Origin: JAAOIF01 sp965206195
GTDB taxonomy: Bacteria > Pseudomonadota > Gammaproteobacteria > PS1 > Pseudothioglobaceae
Direction of reading: 5' to 3'
Length of the DNA: 64,000 nucleotides
Assembly (NCBI GenBank): GCA_965206195.1
Contig: CBDBIZ010000011.1
Span: 1,516,925 to 1,580,924, forward strand
Below, in pieces: positions 7,206-16,522 of the stretch (the stretch's first letter is position 1; every line of letters starts with the position of its first letter). The notes below the pieces were generated by a model. It searched no databases. It worked only from the letters and a program-made list of their open reading frames with translations, and had not been told where the DNA came from. A program made the translations under genes and the position numbers.

Positions 7206-8505
7206 AAGACTCAGTAAGATTCATCCCGGCTGAGTTTGCCAAGGTCACAAAACTCGGAAATGATGTTTTAACATTCTCAACGCCGTTAATCTCAATCGGA
7301 TAATCACAACGCAGCGAAGCGATTGCAAATGCCATAGCAATACGGTGATCATTATGAGATTCAATCATAGCGTTTGGCTTTGAGAACACGCCACCTTGAA
7401 TTTTAATACCATCTTCCAGTACGGTGTTTTTAATGCCTAAAATATTCAAGCCATCTGCCATCACTTGGATGCGGTCAGATTCTTTTACTCGTAGCTCTTT
7501 AGCGCCCGTTAAAACTGTCTCTCCTTGAGCACAGCTAGCCGCGACAAACACCGCTGGAAACTCATCAATCGCCAATGCTACTAAGTTTTTTGGAATATGA
7601 ATACCAGTTAATTGTGAAGATTGAACACGAATATCAGCCAACAACTCACCGCCAGTTTCATACTTGTTTTTGAGTGTAATATTTGCGCCCATCAGTTTGA
7701 GAATATCAATCACGCCAGTACGTGTTGGGTTGATATTCACCCCCGTTAAAACAATATCTGCTTTTGGCGCAATAGCAGCTGCCACCATAAAAAAAGCAGC
7801 TGATGAAATATCGCTCGGTACTTGAATTTGTACTGCATTTAGCTCACCGCCACCACTCAGACACATTTGATTATCACTAATATCTATCTGATAGCCCAAA
7901 CCTGTTAGCATTCGTTCGGTGTGGTCGCGTGTCGGTACTGGCTGACCCACACAAGTCTCACCTTGTGCGTACAAACCAGCCAGCAACACACAGGATTTCA
8001 CTTGCGCCGAAGCAATAGGCAAGTCATAGTAGATACCTTTGAGTTGCTGCCCGCCTTTGATTTTAAGTGGTGGTTTGCCAGCGTTACTCTCAATCACCGC
8101 ACCCATTTTAGTGAGTGGGCTAATCACCCTGCCCATTGGACGCTTTGAAAGCGATTCATCTCCAATTAGCTGACAGTCAAAATTTTGCGCTGCCAAAATA
8201 CCCGCCATCAGCCGCATAGAAGTACCAGAATTGCCTAAGTCAAGTGGTTTTGATGGTTTTGTTAGACCATAAAGACCAACACCATGAATGGTAACATTAT
8301 CACCATCGCTCTGGATTTTCACACCCATCGCTTGAAAGGCTTTTAGAGTTGATAACACATCCTCACCTTCTAAAAATCCACTGACTTTAGTCACGCCATT
8401 CGCAAGTGAGCCAAGCATAATGCAGCGATGAGAAATGGATTTATCACCTGGTACTTTTAAATGACCTGACAACATACGTACAGGATTGGCAATAAATTTA
8501 CTCAT
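7204..8505 (-). CDS. aroA: 3-phosphoshikimate 1-carboxyvinyltransferase (EPSP synthase)
   Basis: A 433-residue cytoplasmic enzyme of the shikimate pathway that joins phosphoenolpyruvate and shikimate-3-phosphate. Motifs read in order are VPGDKSISHR near the N-terminus, LGNSGTSMRL (PEP binding), LSKRPMGR, DISSAAFF, the late KESDRI and a final NDHRIAMA. The N-terminal LGSLANGVTK and the IPKNLVALAIDEFP segment are of the class II type seen in many bacteria. It is the last gene of the serC-serA-pheA-hisC-tyrA-aroA operon, six bases after tyrA. In many gammaproteobacteria cmk and rpsA follow aroA, but here the next gene is convergent, so the supra-operon is broken. Confidence 0.95.
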   Translation of the reverse strand: MSKFIANPVRMLSGHLKVPGDKSISHRCIMLGSLANGVTKVSGFLEGEDVLSTLKAFQAMGVKIQSDGDNVTIHGVGLYGLTKPSKPLDLGNSGTSMRLMAGILAAQNFDCQLIGDESLSKRPMGRVISPLTKMGAVIESNAGKPPLKIKGGQQLKGIYYDLPIASAQVKSCVLLAGLYAQGETCVGQPVPTRDHTERMLTGLGYQIDISDNQMCLSGGGELNAVQIQVPSDISSAAFFMVAAAIAPKADIVLTGVNINPTRTGVIDILKLMGANITLKNKYETGGELLADIRVQSSQLTGIHIPKNLVALAIDEFPAVFVAASCAQGETVLTGAKELRVKESDRIQVMADGLNILGIKNTVLEDGIKIQGGVFSKPNAMIESHNDHRIAMAFAIASLRCDYPIEINGVENVKTSFPSFVTLANSAGMNLTES

Positions 8506-8511
8506 GATTTA

Positions 8512-9366
8512 TTAATCTTTAATCCAGTTTTCGCGCGCTGTTTTTGCCTCTGAAAACAGTTGTTCTAATTCCTCTGCAGACTTATTGCTAATTAAGCTCG
8601 AAAGCTGATTAAGGCTTTGTTGATAGCCCTTGATATGCTTAACGATTTGCTCAGCATTATTCAGACAAATGTCACGCCACATTACCGAGTTTGAAGAGGC
8701 AATACGAGAAAAATCCTTAAACCCACCCGCGGCATAATTCAGTGTATCAGGATTACTACTGGTTAAATATTCCATTAGCCCAAACGCCAGCATGTGTGGC
8801 AAATGTGAGCTTGCCGCTAACAAATCATCATGCTGCTCAGCACTCATCGTTTGTACCTGCGCGCCTAGGCTTTGCCATAATTCACGCACTGTTTTAATTG
8901 CCTGAATGTTTGCATTGTCCGCTGGCGTTAAAATAACGCATTTATTGATAAATAAGCCACCATCACTTGCCATCACACCGCTTTTTTCCTTACCAGCGAT
9001 TGGATGCGCGGGGATGAATCTTGCTGGCATTTTAGCAAAAATCACTTTAGCAATTTGCATCATACTGCCTTTGGTGCTGCCCACATCAGAAATAATGACA
9101 TTGTTATTAATATGAGGTTTTATCAACTTTAAAATGGCTTCAAAACTATTAACAGGGGTAGCAATAAGCACCATTTCAACGCCGTTTAAAGCAGTCGCAA
9201 TATCAAGATTATATTCGTCGATAATGTCTAATGCCTGTGCTTGTTTCAGATTATCTTCATTGCTGTCAAATCCAACAATCATTTTAGCTTTATTGGCTTT
9301 TTTCAAGCCTAAAGCAAACGAACCTCCAATTAGACCAACGCCGATGATACAAATTTTATTAATCAC
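8512..9366 (-). CDS. tyrA: Prephenate dehydrogenase
   Basis: A 284-residue enzyme that converts prephenate to 4-hydroxyphenylpyruvate with NAD(P) in tyrosine synthesis. It opens with the Rossmann motif IGVGLIGGSFA, then VGFDSNEDNL at the second strand. Conserved prephenate-site residues lie in DVGSTKG, HPIAGKEKSG and LLAASSHLPHMLA. It has no fused chorismate mutase and no ACT domain, so it is the monofunctional form typical of the tyrA that sits between hisC and aroA in Pseudomonas-like supra-operons. The start overlaps the hisC stop by four bases, indicating translational coupling. Confidence 0.95.
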   Translation of the reverse strand: MINKICIIGVGLIGGSFALGLKKANKAKMIVGFDSNEDNLKQAQALDIIDEYNLDIATALNGVEMVLIATPVNSFEAILKLIKPHINNNVIISDVGSTKGSMMQIAKVIFAKMPARFIPAHPIAGKEKSGVMASDGGLFINKCVILTPADNANIQAIKTVRELWQSLGAQVQTMSAEQHDDLLAASSHLPHMLAFGLMEYLTSSNPDTLNYAAGGFKDFSRIASSNSVMWRDICLNNAEQIVKHIKGYQQSLNQLSSLISNKSAEELEQLFSEAKTARENWIKD

Positions 9367-10430
9367 AATACTGTTTTTAATGTTTGTAAAAACTTGTTAT
9401 TTTCCTCGATTGTGCCAACGGATACACGTAAATAATTTTCCATTTCTACAAGGCGCACAATAAAGCCTTTTTGTAAGAGTTTTTGATAAACTTCAGTAGC
9501 ATCATTAACCTTGATAGCAATAAAATTAGCAAAAGAGGGAATGTAAGACAAACCTAATTTTTCAAACCCTTGTGAGAGTTGTAAGAGCCCTTGTTGGTTT
9601 GCCACAATAGCTTTATTCAAAAAATCACTGTCTTGCAAGGCGGCTATTGCTGCTGTTTGTGCAAGATGATTGACATTAAATGGCTGACGAATTCGATTGA
9701 GATAGTCTGCTATTTTAGCACTAGAGAGGGAATAACCCACGCGTAAACCAGCCAGACCATAAGCTTTAGAAAAAGTACGGGTAATGACTAAATTCTCAAA
9801 TTCCTGTAGCCATATCAGTGCATTATCAGCCCTGTTTAAATATTCAAAATACGCCTGATCTAATACCACCATCACTGAACTTGGCACTTGCTGTAAGAAA
9901 TCATGAAGTGCTTTATCGCTCAGCAGTGTGCCAGTTGGGTTGTTGGGATTGGCAATAAAAATGAGCTTGGTGTTGCTATTAATTACGCCAAGCATTGCAT
10001 GTAAATCATGACCAAAATATTGTGCTGGAGTAACCACAGCCTGCGCACCTAAGGCTTGCGTTACTAGCGGATAGACCACAAAAGCATACTGAGAAAAAAT
10101 CACCTCATCGTCTACATTACAAACATAGGCGCGCGCCAGCAATTCTAAAATATCATTGGAGCCATTGCCCAAGGTGATACTCTCAGGGGCAACAGACAAA
10201 TGCGTACTAATGGCTTGTTTTAACTCAAATCCATTGCTGTCAGGATAGCGCCCAATCTCGCTAAGTGCTTGATTGATTGCTGTTAGCACATTCAAACTAG
10301 TGTTCAGTGGATTTTCATTACTGGCAAGTTTAACCACCTGCGCCAAACCCAACTCACGTTGCAATTCACTGATTGGCTTGCCACCCTGATAAGGACTTAA
10401 GGCTTTAATTGCTGGACAAACGTTGTTCAT
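9363..10430 (-). CDS. hisC: Histidinol-phosphate / aromatic aminotransferase
   Basis: A 355-residue PLP-dependent class I/II aminotransferase of the HisC family. The PLP lysine is Lys222 in RTFSKAYGLAG. NPNNPTG and DQAYFEY are the expected cofactor and substrate motifs, with ASNENP at the N-terminus. Because it lies between pheA and tyrA, this copy probably transaminates aromatic keto acids such as phenylpyruvate and hydroxyphenylpyruvate, or serves both the aromatic and histidine pathways. The sequence alone cannot separate these. It is coupled to tyrA by a 4-base overlap. The 183-base gap upstream holds a decayed PIN-domain gene, so the insertion of that element opened up the operon. Confidence 0.93.
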   Translation of the reverse strand: MNNVCPAIKALSPYQGGKPISELQRELGLAQVVKLASNENPLNTSLNVLTAINQALSEIGRYPDSNGFELKQAISTHLSVAPESITLGNGSNDILELLARAYVCNVDDEVIFSQYAFVVYPLVTQALGAQAVVTPAQYFGHDLHAMLGVINSNTKLIFIANPNNPTGTLLSDKALHDFLQQVPSSVMVVLDQAYFEYLNRADNALIWLQEFENLVITRTFSKAYGLAGLRVGYSLSSAKIADYLNRIRQPFNVNHLAQTAAIAALQDSDFLNKAIVANQQGLLQLSQGFEKLGLSYIPSFANFIAIKVNDATEVYQKLLQKGFIVRLVEMENYLRVSVGTIEENNKFLQTLKTVL

Positions 10431-10435
10431 ATTCT

Positions 10436-10606
10436 TTATTCGTTTAAAAGCGGGTAAACCTCAGCAATTTGAGAGAAATTCTTATTATTATGCAATAACA
10501 TAAGGTTATTCTCAATGGCACATTGAGTGATAAGGCAATCTAGCGCGAAGTTAGGTATGATGCCATTGTTATAACGTTTTATTGGTAAAAAGTTTATATT
10601 CACGAA
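10436..10606 (-). pseudogene. Remnant of a VapC-type PIN-domain toxin
   Basis: The minus strand carries a frame ending TAA at 10436 whose last 45 or so residues match the C-terminal part of PIN-domain VapC toxins: a G-I-I-P segment, then ALDCLI.QCAIE, LMLLHNN.NF, and a hydrophobic tail. Functional VapC proteins have D.LIA..A......LLH.D.DF. Here one acidic residue remains (ALDCLI), but both later aspartates have become asparagine (HNNKNF). The upstream part degenerates and runs into the end of pheA without a start codon or an antitoxin gene. It is therefore a toxin fossil stranded in the amino-acid operon. Confidence 0.65.
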
Positions 10607-10613
10607 TAAAAAA

Positions 10614-11693
10614 TTACAAAACTGCTTGTGGGTAAGAGCCTAAAATTTTAAGTTTAAGAGATTTTTCCTCAACAAGTGCTAACGCGCCCTTAACTTTTTC
10701 ATCATCTTGATGGCCTTGTATATCAATCAAAAATAGATACTCCCATTTCACCCCTGGAATTGGGTATTTTGCCACTTGCAATAGATTAATATTTACTTGT
10801 TTAAAAGGTGCTAATAAGTCAAATAATGCACCTGACTCATGCTTGACAGTAACCAATAAAGAGGTTTTATCAACCCCAGAGGCTGGGATAGACTCTTTAC
10901 CAATGACCAAAAAACGTGTGGTATTACCCGCTATATCTTCAATATTGCCGTCAACTTTTTGTAAATTATATATGCCTAATGCACTTTCTGAGGCAATAGC
11001 AGCGGCACTCAATTCATCTTGGCAAAGTTTTGCTGCCAAAGCATTTGATGAAACTGATTTAAGCGCGACCTTAGGATAATGGTTATTTAAATAACGCTGG
11101 CATTGTTCTAACGCCTGAGCGTGTGCATAAATAGTTTTGATTTTGTGCTTGGCATTTGCCATTATCAGTTGATGGTGTATTGTGATTTCCACCTCGCCAC
11201 AAATTTTTAAAGATTGAGAATAGAGCATATCAACCGTGCCACCGATTACTCCATTTGAAGAATTTTCGATAGGAACCACGCCATAATGTGCATTGTTTTT
11301 TTCTACTTGATGAAAAATATCATCAATACTGCCACAATCCAGTGTTGCAACACTATGACCAAAATGTTTAAGTGTGGCTTCTTGAGTGAATGTGCCTGCA
11401 GGACCTAAATAAGCAATCTTAAGTGGTTGTTCTAACGCCAGGCAAGCTGACATAATTTCGCGGAAAATATGCGCCATATCTTGGTCTTTGAGTAAACTGT
11501 CATTATGCTTAATAATTGAACGCAATACTTGTGCTTCACGTTCTGGACGGTAAAAGGCACTTTGAGCTGCTGTGGTTTTTTTAACCTCTGCCACTGCACT
11601 CGCCAATTCGCCGCGCATGCTTATTAACGACTGAATTTTGTTATCCAGCACATCAATCTCAGCCCTTAATTCAACCAATGTTTTTTTGCCCAT
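10614..11693 (-). CDS. pheA: Bifunctional chorismate mutase / prephenate dehydratase
   Basis: A 359-residue enzyme catalysing the two steps from chorismate to phenylpyruvate. Residues 1-90 form an AroQ-type chorismate mutase (LRAEIDVLDNKI, then FYRPEREAQVL and FREIMSACLALE). Prephenate dehydratase starts at about residue 93 with AYLGPAGTFTQEA and contains VPIENSSNGVIGGT and the catalytic NTTRFLVI. An ACT domain closes the protein, with TSLLVTVKHESGALFDLL and the ESRP-type effector site replaced by ISLLQ-like residues; it presumably senses phenylalanine. It follows serA by 20 bases. Confidence 0.96.
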   Translation of the reverse strand: MGKKTLVELRAEIDVLDNKIQSLISMRGELASAVAEVKKTTAAQSAFYRPEREAQVLRSIIKHNDSLLKDQDMAHIFREIMSACLALEQPLKIAYLGPAGTFTQEATLKHFGHSVATLDCGSIDDIFHQVEKNNAHYGVVPIENSSNGVIGGTVDMLYSQSLKICGEVEITIHHQLIMANAKHKIKTIYAHAQALEQCQRYLNNHYPKVALKSVSSNALAAKLCQDELSAAAIASESALGIYNLQKVDGNIEDIAGNTTRFLVIGKESIPASGVDKTSLLVTVKHESGALFDLLAPFKQVNINLLQVAKYPIPGVKWEYLFLIDIQGHQDDEKVKGALALVEEKSLKLKILGSYPQAVL

Positions 11694-11713
11694 ACCTTTA
11701 ACGCAAAGGTCTT

Positions 11714-12874
11714 TTAATAAACAACTCTAGTAGTTAATATGCCTTCAACTTGTTCTAAATTATTGATTACTGTATCAGAAATTACGTCTTCCAAGTCAAC
11801 TATAGTATAAGCAACGCTATCTTTTGACTTGTTTAACATATCAACAATATTAGCACCGGCATTCGCAACGGCAGTAGAAATTTGCCCCACCATGTTAGGA
11901 ATATTTTTGTGCGTAATTGCCAAACGCTCTTTGCCCGCTCTGGGCATTCTAGCCTCTGGAAAATTCACCGAATTGACAATATTGCCATTTTCAAGATAAT
12001 CTTTTATCTGATTAGCCACCATAATTGCACAATTATCTTCCGCTTCAGCAGTTGATGCGCCTAGATGGGGTAGTGCAATCACGCGATCGTGGTTTTTCTT
12101 GTCATCAATTGGAAAATCGGTAACGTAGTATTTAATTTTACCAGCCTCAAGTGCGGTAATTAATGCATCTTCATCAACTATGCCATCACGCGCAAAATTA
12201 AGAACGGTTGCATCCTGCGGCAATAGCGCAATACGCTCTTCATTTAATAAATTTTTAGTACTGTCAATCAATGGTACATGAAACGAGACAAAATCACTTT
12301 GTGCAAATAATTCGTCCACACTAGATGCCCGCACAATATTTGATGATAGTTTCCAAGCACTTTTAATCGTGATATTTGAATCAAAACCAATCACATCCAT
12401 ATTCAAGGCATTTGCTGCATTGGCAATCTGCACGCCAACAGCACCTAGACCAACAATACCTAAGGTTTTGCCTGGTAGTTCTGAACCTGCATAATTTTTC
12501 TTGCCATTTTCAATCGCTGTTTCTAGATTATTAAGTGACAAATTATTGACATAACTCCATGCTTGGCAAATATTACGACTAGACAATAGCAGTGATGAAA
12601 TCACCAATTCCTTTACCGCGTTGGCATTCGCACCAGGTGCATTAAACACCACCACACCTTTGTCACTCATTTTATCTAGTGGAATATTATTAACCCCTGC
12701 GCCAGCGCGGCCTACTACCTTTAAATTATCGCCAATATCCAACCCATGCATTTTGGCACTACGTACCAAAATTGCATCAGGATTGTTCATCTCTGAAGCG
12801 ATTTCATAATCACCTCTGGGTAATTTTTCTAAGCCAAGTGCTGAAATATTATTGAGTGTTTGGACCTTAAACAT
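11714..12874 (-). CDS. serA: D-3-phosphoglycerate dehydrogenase
   Basis: A 386-residue NAD-dependent dehydrogenase that starts serine synthesis from 3-phosphoglycerate. The substrate domain includes LVRSAKMHG and VGRAGAGVNNIPL. The nucleotide domain has the Rossmann motif GIVGLGAVG, FARDGIVDE with the catalytic acidic residue, and the catalytic His in LPHLGAST. A C-terminal ACT domain (residues about 310-386, NMVGQISTAVANAGANIVDM) suggests feedback by serine. It lacks the intervening domain of long-form enzymes. Its first base overlaps the last base of serC, so serC and serA are coupled and supply the serine branch of the operon. Confidence 0.95.
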   Translation of the reverse strand: MFKVQTLNNISALGLEKLPRGDYEIASEMNNPDAILVRSAKMHGLDIGDNLKVVGRAGAGVNNIPLDKMSDKGVVVFNAPGANANAVKELVISSLLLSSRNICQAWSYVNNLSLNNLETAIENGKKNYAGSELPGKTLGIVGLGAVGVQIANAANALNMDVIGFDSNITIKSAWKLSSNIVRASSVDELFAQSDFVSFHVPLIDSTKNLLNEERIALLPQDATVLNFARDGIVDEDALITALEAGKIKYYVTDFPIDDKKNHDRVIALPHLGASTAEAEDNCAIMVANQIKDYLENGNIVNSVNFPEARMPRAGKERLAITHKNIPNMVGQISTAVANAGANIVDMLNKSKDSVAYTIVDLEDVISDTVINNLEQVEGILTTRVVY

Positions 12875-13953
12875 TAACCATTCTCCTTTTCAAAATCTTG
12901 CATAAAGCTCACCAAGGTATCAATCCCCGCTTGTGGCATGGCATTATAAATACTGGCGCGCATACCACCCACTGAGCGATGCCCTTTGAGGGTAATCAAG
13001 CCATTATCTGCCGCTCTTTGTAAAAACAAAGTGTTTAAATTTTCATCGGCTAATAAAAAAGGTACATTCATCCATGAGCGGTATTTTTTTACCACAGGAT
13101 TTGAATAAAAATCAGAACCATCAATCGCATCATAAAGTGTTTGTGCTTTGGTTTGATTGATTTTTTCCATCGCGCTCAATCCACCCTGATTTTTTAACCA
13201 TTCAAACACACGTCCTGCCACGTACCAAGCATAAGTTGCTGGTGTGTTATACATAGAATCATGATTTATCTGGGTTGTGTAATCAAATAATATTGGTTGG
13301 TTTGGTAATGCACGTCCGACTAAATCGTCTCTAATAATGACAACTGTTAGTCCAGAGATACCGATATTTTTCTGTGCACCTGCATAAATCACACCATATT
13401 TTGACACGTCAATCTCACGTGATAAAATAGTAGACGACATATCTGCCACTAATGGCATATCTACTTCTGGAATGTAATCAAACTCCAATCCAGCAATAGT
13501 TTCATTTGGTGTGTAATGCAAATAAGCAGCCTGCTCATCAATGCGCCAATCGGTAAAATCACTAATATCAGTGTATTTATTTGCTGAGCTATCACTGCAA
13601 ATACTAACATCGCAATAACGCTGCGCTTCAGCAATGGCTTTTTTCGACCAATGACCTGTGTGTGCATAATTTGCTATTGTCCTGCCGCGCAACAAGTTAA
13701 TGGGAACCATGGAAAATTGTTGCGATGCACCACCTTGTAAGAACAAAATTTTATAGTTGTCTGGAATATTCATTAAATCACGTAAGTCTTGCTCTGATTT
13801 TTGTGCCATCGCCATAAAATCTGTACCGCGATGAGAGATTTCCATCACTGATGCTTGGGCATTGCCATATTCTAATAATTCAGCTTGCATTTGCTCTAGA
13901 ACTTGGCGTGGCAACATCGCCGGACCTGCGCTAAAATTATAGACCTGATTCAT
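12874..13953 (-). CDS. serC: Phosphoserine aminotransferase
   Basis: A 359-residue PLP enzyme that converts 3-phosphohydroxypyruvate to phosphoserine and also serves in pyridoxal phosphate synthesis. It begins NFSAGPAMLP, carries HRG in the substrate site and GGASQQF in the cofactor loop, and has the PLP lysine Lys195 in YAGAQKNIG. Length and motifs match the E. coli enzyme closely. It is the first gene of the six-gene operon; its start at 13953 lies only 25 bases from the 5' edge of the divergent B12 riboswitch region, so the two promoters must overlap or be very compact. Confidence 0.96.
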   Translation of the reverse strand: MNQVYNFSAGPAMLPRQVLEQMQAELLEYGNAQASVMEISHRGTDFMAMAQKSEQDLRDLMNIPDNYKILFLQGGASQQFSMVPINLLRGRTIANYAHTGHWSKKAIAEAQRYCDVSICSDSSANKYTDISDFTDWRIDEQAAYLHYTPNETIAGLEFDYIPEVDMPLVADMSSTILSREIDVSKYGVIYAGAQKNIGISGLTVVIIRDDLVGRALPNQPILFDYTTQINHDSMYNTPATYAWYVAGRVFEWLKNQGGLSAMEKINQTKAQTLYDAIDGSDFYSNPVVKKYRSWMNVPFLLADENLNTLFLQRAADNGLITLKGHRSVGGMRASIYNAMPQAGIDTLVSFMQDFEKENG

Positions 13954-13977
13954 GGTTTATTCTCAATTGATAAAATT

Positions 13978-14118
13978 TGAGTATTTTACCTGAAAAATCC
14001 ACACCTCTTATTCCAAACAAATTATAATTATCCCTGTTTTGAATCAATGGAAGTGGGTGAGAATCCCACGCTGTCCTCGCAACGGTATTTGCTTTCGCAT
14101 CAGTCCGATACATACTCA
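13978..14118 (+). promoter_or_regulatory. Cobalamin (B12) riboswitch
   Basis: Upstream of the BtuB-type receptor the core of the cobalamin element is readable: GGAAGTGGGTGAGAATCCCAC at about 14048-14068, then GCTGTCCTCGCAACGGTA and the 3' AGTCCGATAC box at 14102-14111. A possible closing P1 helix pairs TGAGTAT (13978-13984) with ATACTCA (14112-14118). A TATAAT at 14023-14028 inside this span leaves the 5' limit uncertain, because if that is the promoter the aptamer is a shortened form starting near 14035. The element should switch off the btuB-btuM-btuR genes when cobalamin is plentiful, probably at the level of translation, since no terminator hairpin is seen before the start. Confidence 0.85.
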
Positions 14119-14149
14119 AAAAAACTTAACATCACGAAGGATGAAGATC

Positions 14150-15916
14150 ATGAAAAAAATACTTGCTTATATGGCACTTATCGCCAGTTTCAAGGTTGGT
14201 GCTGTTCTAGGTCCTATTCCTATTTATCTAAACACCGAATACCGAACCAGCAGCCCTGTTATTGGCTCAATTTCATCAACACTGAGTTTTAATAAAAGCG
14301 ATATTCAATCAAGTGGTGCAAATACTTTTGGTGACTTTTTAGCTACCATGCCTGGGGTAGAGTATGAAAGCGGACAAGGCAATTTAACAGCACTTAGGAT
14401 TCGTGGTAATGAAGCGGCTCATACTTTGCTGCTGATAAATGGTGCAAAAGTTACCATTAGTGCAACTCAAGCAAATTTGGATGTTGTGCCACTTGACGTC
14501 ATTGAGAAAATTGAAATCATTAAAGGGCCTTTTTCATCACTGTATGGTCCAGGTGCAATAGGTGGTGTGATTCATCTTACCACCAATAAAAAACAAAGTG
14601 CAAAAAGCGGAAATTTAAACATAAGTTATGCAACGCATAATACCAAAAAAATAACACTGAATGCTAACAATAGAAATGAAAATTCCTATCTCAATATTGC
14701 CCTGAGTGATTATCATACAGACGGTATAAACGCAACAACACAAGACGTTACTGGAGAGAAAGACTCAATTGATAGAAAATCTATAGCAATTAACATCGGT
14801 ACTGAGCTGAGCGAAACAACAGATATTGAAGTTAATTTTCTTAATACTCGCGCAACTATTGAGTATGACGATCTTTTGGGTAACATTCCCAGACCTGATA
14901 ACAATTTAACTCAATTTAATCTTAAAACCACACACCAGTTTAGTAAGTATTTTAAAGCAAACCTTGATTTAAGACGGCAAAACACACAAAGACGAAGTGA
15001 TAAATACAAACTAAATGGTATTACTTTATTAAATGAATACAATGTTGATGATTCAAAAATATCTTTTGGACTGGAAAACGAATCCGACCAAGATATTGGA
15101 AACTCTAAATATATTAAACATCATGATATTTTTACCCAATATCAAGCCAATATTTCTGGCAATGATATTGTTATCGGATATAGAAATATTGACCACGATA
15201 AATTTAGTAAGCACAATACTTACAATTTTGGCTGGGGTAGGAATATTAACAATAATTTAAGGTTTAATGCCGCTTTTGGTAAAGCAACCAATTTACCCAA
15301 TCATTTCCAAAATAATTTAAACATCACACAAGCAAAAACAGCCTTAAAACCAGAGCATAGTAAAAGTATTGAACTCGGCGTTAAATATCAAAACATTAAT
15401 GCAAGAATTTACCAAAGCAAAACCAATGATGCGTTTTCTTACTTTGACCCTGATAATAATTTTAATACTGATAACAGCTTTTATATTAACCAAGGAGGGA
15501 TTGAAAATAAAGGTATAGAACTTGGTATTACCAGTAAATTTGCTAATTGGAACATTGTAACTAATGCAACTTATCAACAATCGATTGATAGCGAGACAAA
15601 ATTAGAACAAGGCAGGAGACCTAATAAAACCTTTAACATTGTTGCTAAAAACAAACAAGATAAATTCAACTATAAAATTCAACTGATAGCAAAATCAGCC
15701 ACCTTTGACCATGATGACAACACCACAAGAGGGAAAAACCCAGGTTATGCCTTGGTAAATTTAGCCGTTACTTATCATTACAACAAGAAAACTAGCATTT
15801 CTTTAACTGTTAATAACGCGCTAGATAAAAGCTATACAATTGCCAAAACTGCTAATAATGAAAGTTATAATCAACTGGGTAGAACTTTGAATCTAGGTTT
15901 GGATTATGGGTTTTAA
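14150..15916 (+). CDS. btuB: TonB-dependent outer-membrane receptor, BtuB-type cobalamin transporter
   Basis: A 588-residue outer-membrane barrel protein. The start is ATG 14150, with GAAGG nine bases upstream; the longer open frame from 14039 runs through the riboswitch and is not used. A signal peptide (MKKILAYMALIASF) precedes the plug domain, which has GDFLATMPGVEY, the RIRGNEAAHTLLLINGAKV segment and the plug-end signature IEIIKGPFSSLYGPGAIGGVIH. The rest is a 22-strand type barrel ending LNLGLDYGF with the terminal phenylalanine needed for assembly. The substrate is inferred to be cobalamin from the riboswitch and the two downstream B12 genes. The B12-dependent enzymes themselves are outside the window. 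Confidence 0.9.
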   Translation: MKKILAYMALIASFKVGAVLGPIPIYLNTEYRTSSPVIGSISSTLSFNKSDIQSSGANTFGDFLATMPGVEYESGQGNLTALRIRGNEAAHTLLLINGAKVTISATQANLDVVPLDVIEKIEIIKGPFSSLYGPGAIGGVIHLTTNKKQSAKSGNLNISYATHNTKKITLNANNRNENSYLNIALSDYHTDGINATTQDVTGEKDSIDRKSIAINIGTELSETTDIEVNFLNTRATIEYDDLLGNIPRPDNNLTQFNLKTTHQFSKYFKANLDLRRQNTQRRSDKYKLNGITLLNEYNVDDSKISFGLENESDQDIGNSKYIKHHDIFTQYQANISGNDIVIGYRNIDHDKFSKHNTYNFGWGRNINNNLRFNAAFGKATNLPNHFQNNLNITQAKTALKPEHSKSIELGVKYQNINARIYQSKTNDAFSYFDPDNNFNTDNSFYINQGGIENKGIELGITSKFANWNIVTNATYQQSIDSETKLEQGRRPNKTFNIVAKNKQDKFNYKIQLIAKSATFDHDDNTTRGKNPGYALVNLAVTYHYNKKTSISLTVNNALDKSYTIAKTANNESYNQLGRTLNLGLDYGF

Positions 15917-15952
15917 TCCGTTAAAATACTCAAAAAAATATCAAGGTATCTT

Positions 15953-16522
15953 ATGAGTAATCAAATCAACAAAACAACAACTGTGTTTGCGGTTTTTATT
16001 CTGTTACTTTTAATGTTTGCCACTCGTGGACATTCTAATTGGCTATCAACTTTGATACATTTGCCCGATTTTACCTTACCCGCACTATTTATCGCTGGGA
16101 TATATTTGCGACAATTTTGGGTGGCTTTTGTGCTGATTTTTAGTGCCGTTGCTATTGACAATTATGCTATTGTTCACCAAGGGTTAAGTGCTAACTGTAT
16201 CACCCCTGCTTATAGCATTTTGCCACTCACTTACTACGGAGTTTTTTGGGCAAGCAAATACCTAAACACTCTAAGTCTTGATAGTCATTTAATTAAAAAC
16301 GTATCAATCATCACAGCAATTTCTAGCATCCAATGGCTTAGTGCAACTGTAAGCTATTATGTTTTTACCGCTGCTCCATGGAGCAAGTTTGGCACTTATG
16401 TTGTAAAGTGGTCAATACTGGAAATACCACCGGTTTTATATTGGCTGATAGCGGTAATGGCTGTCTTCACATTGGCAGCTCGCATTATTCCTATATTGAG
16501 TACCAAAAGCAATGTCAGATGA
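15953..16522 (+). CDS. btuM: BtuM-like cobalamin transporter (solitary ECF S-component)
   Basis: A 189-residue integral membrane protein with about six hydrophobic segments and no soluble domain. Its position between btuB and btuR behind a B12 riboswitch matches BtuM, a group of solitary ECF S-components of Gram-negative bacteria. The described BtuM from Thiobacillus denitrificans uses a conserved cysteine near residue 80 to bind and decyanate cobalamin. Here Cys82 sits in a short loop with the expected neighbours (SANCITPAY). An acidic residue precedes it in AVAIDNYAIV. Family membership is from memory of the pattern and the context. The gene overlaps btuR by 11 bases. Confidence 0.78.
   Translation: MSNQINKTTTVFAVFILLLLMFATRGHSNWLSTLIHLPDFTLPALFIAGIYLRQFWVAFVLIFSAVAIDNYAIVHQGLSANCITPAYSILPLTYYGVFWASKYLNTLSLDSHLIKNVSIITAISSIQWLSATVSYYVFTAAPWSKFGTYVVKWSILEIPPVLYWLIAVMAVFTLAARIIPILSTKSNVR

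Noticed and set aside
14039..14149. N-terminal extension of the BtuB-type receptor
   Set aside because: It runs through the riboswitch core. A signal peptide and Shine-Dalgarno sequence support the start at 14150.
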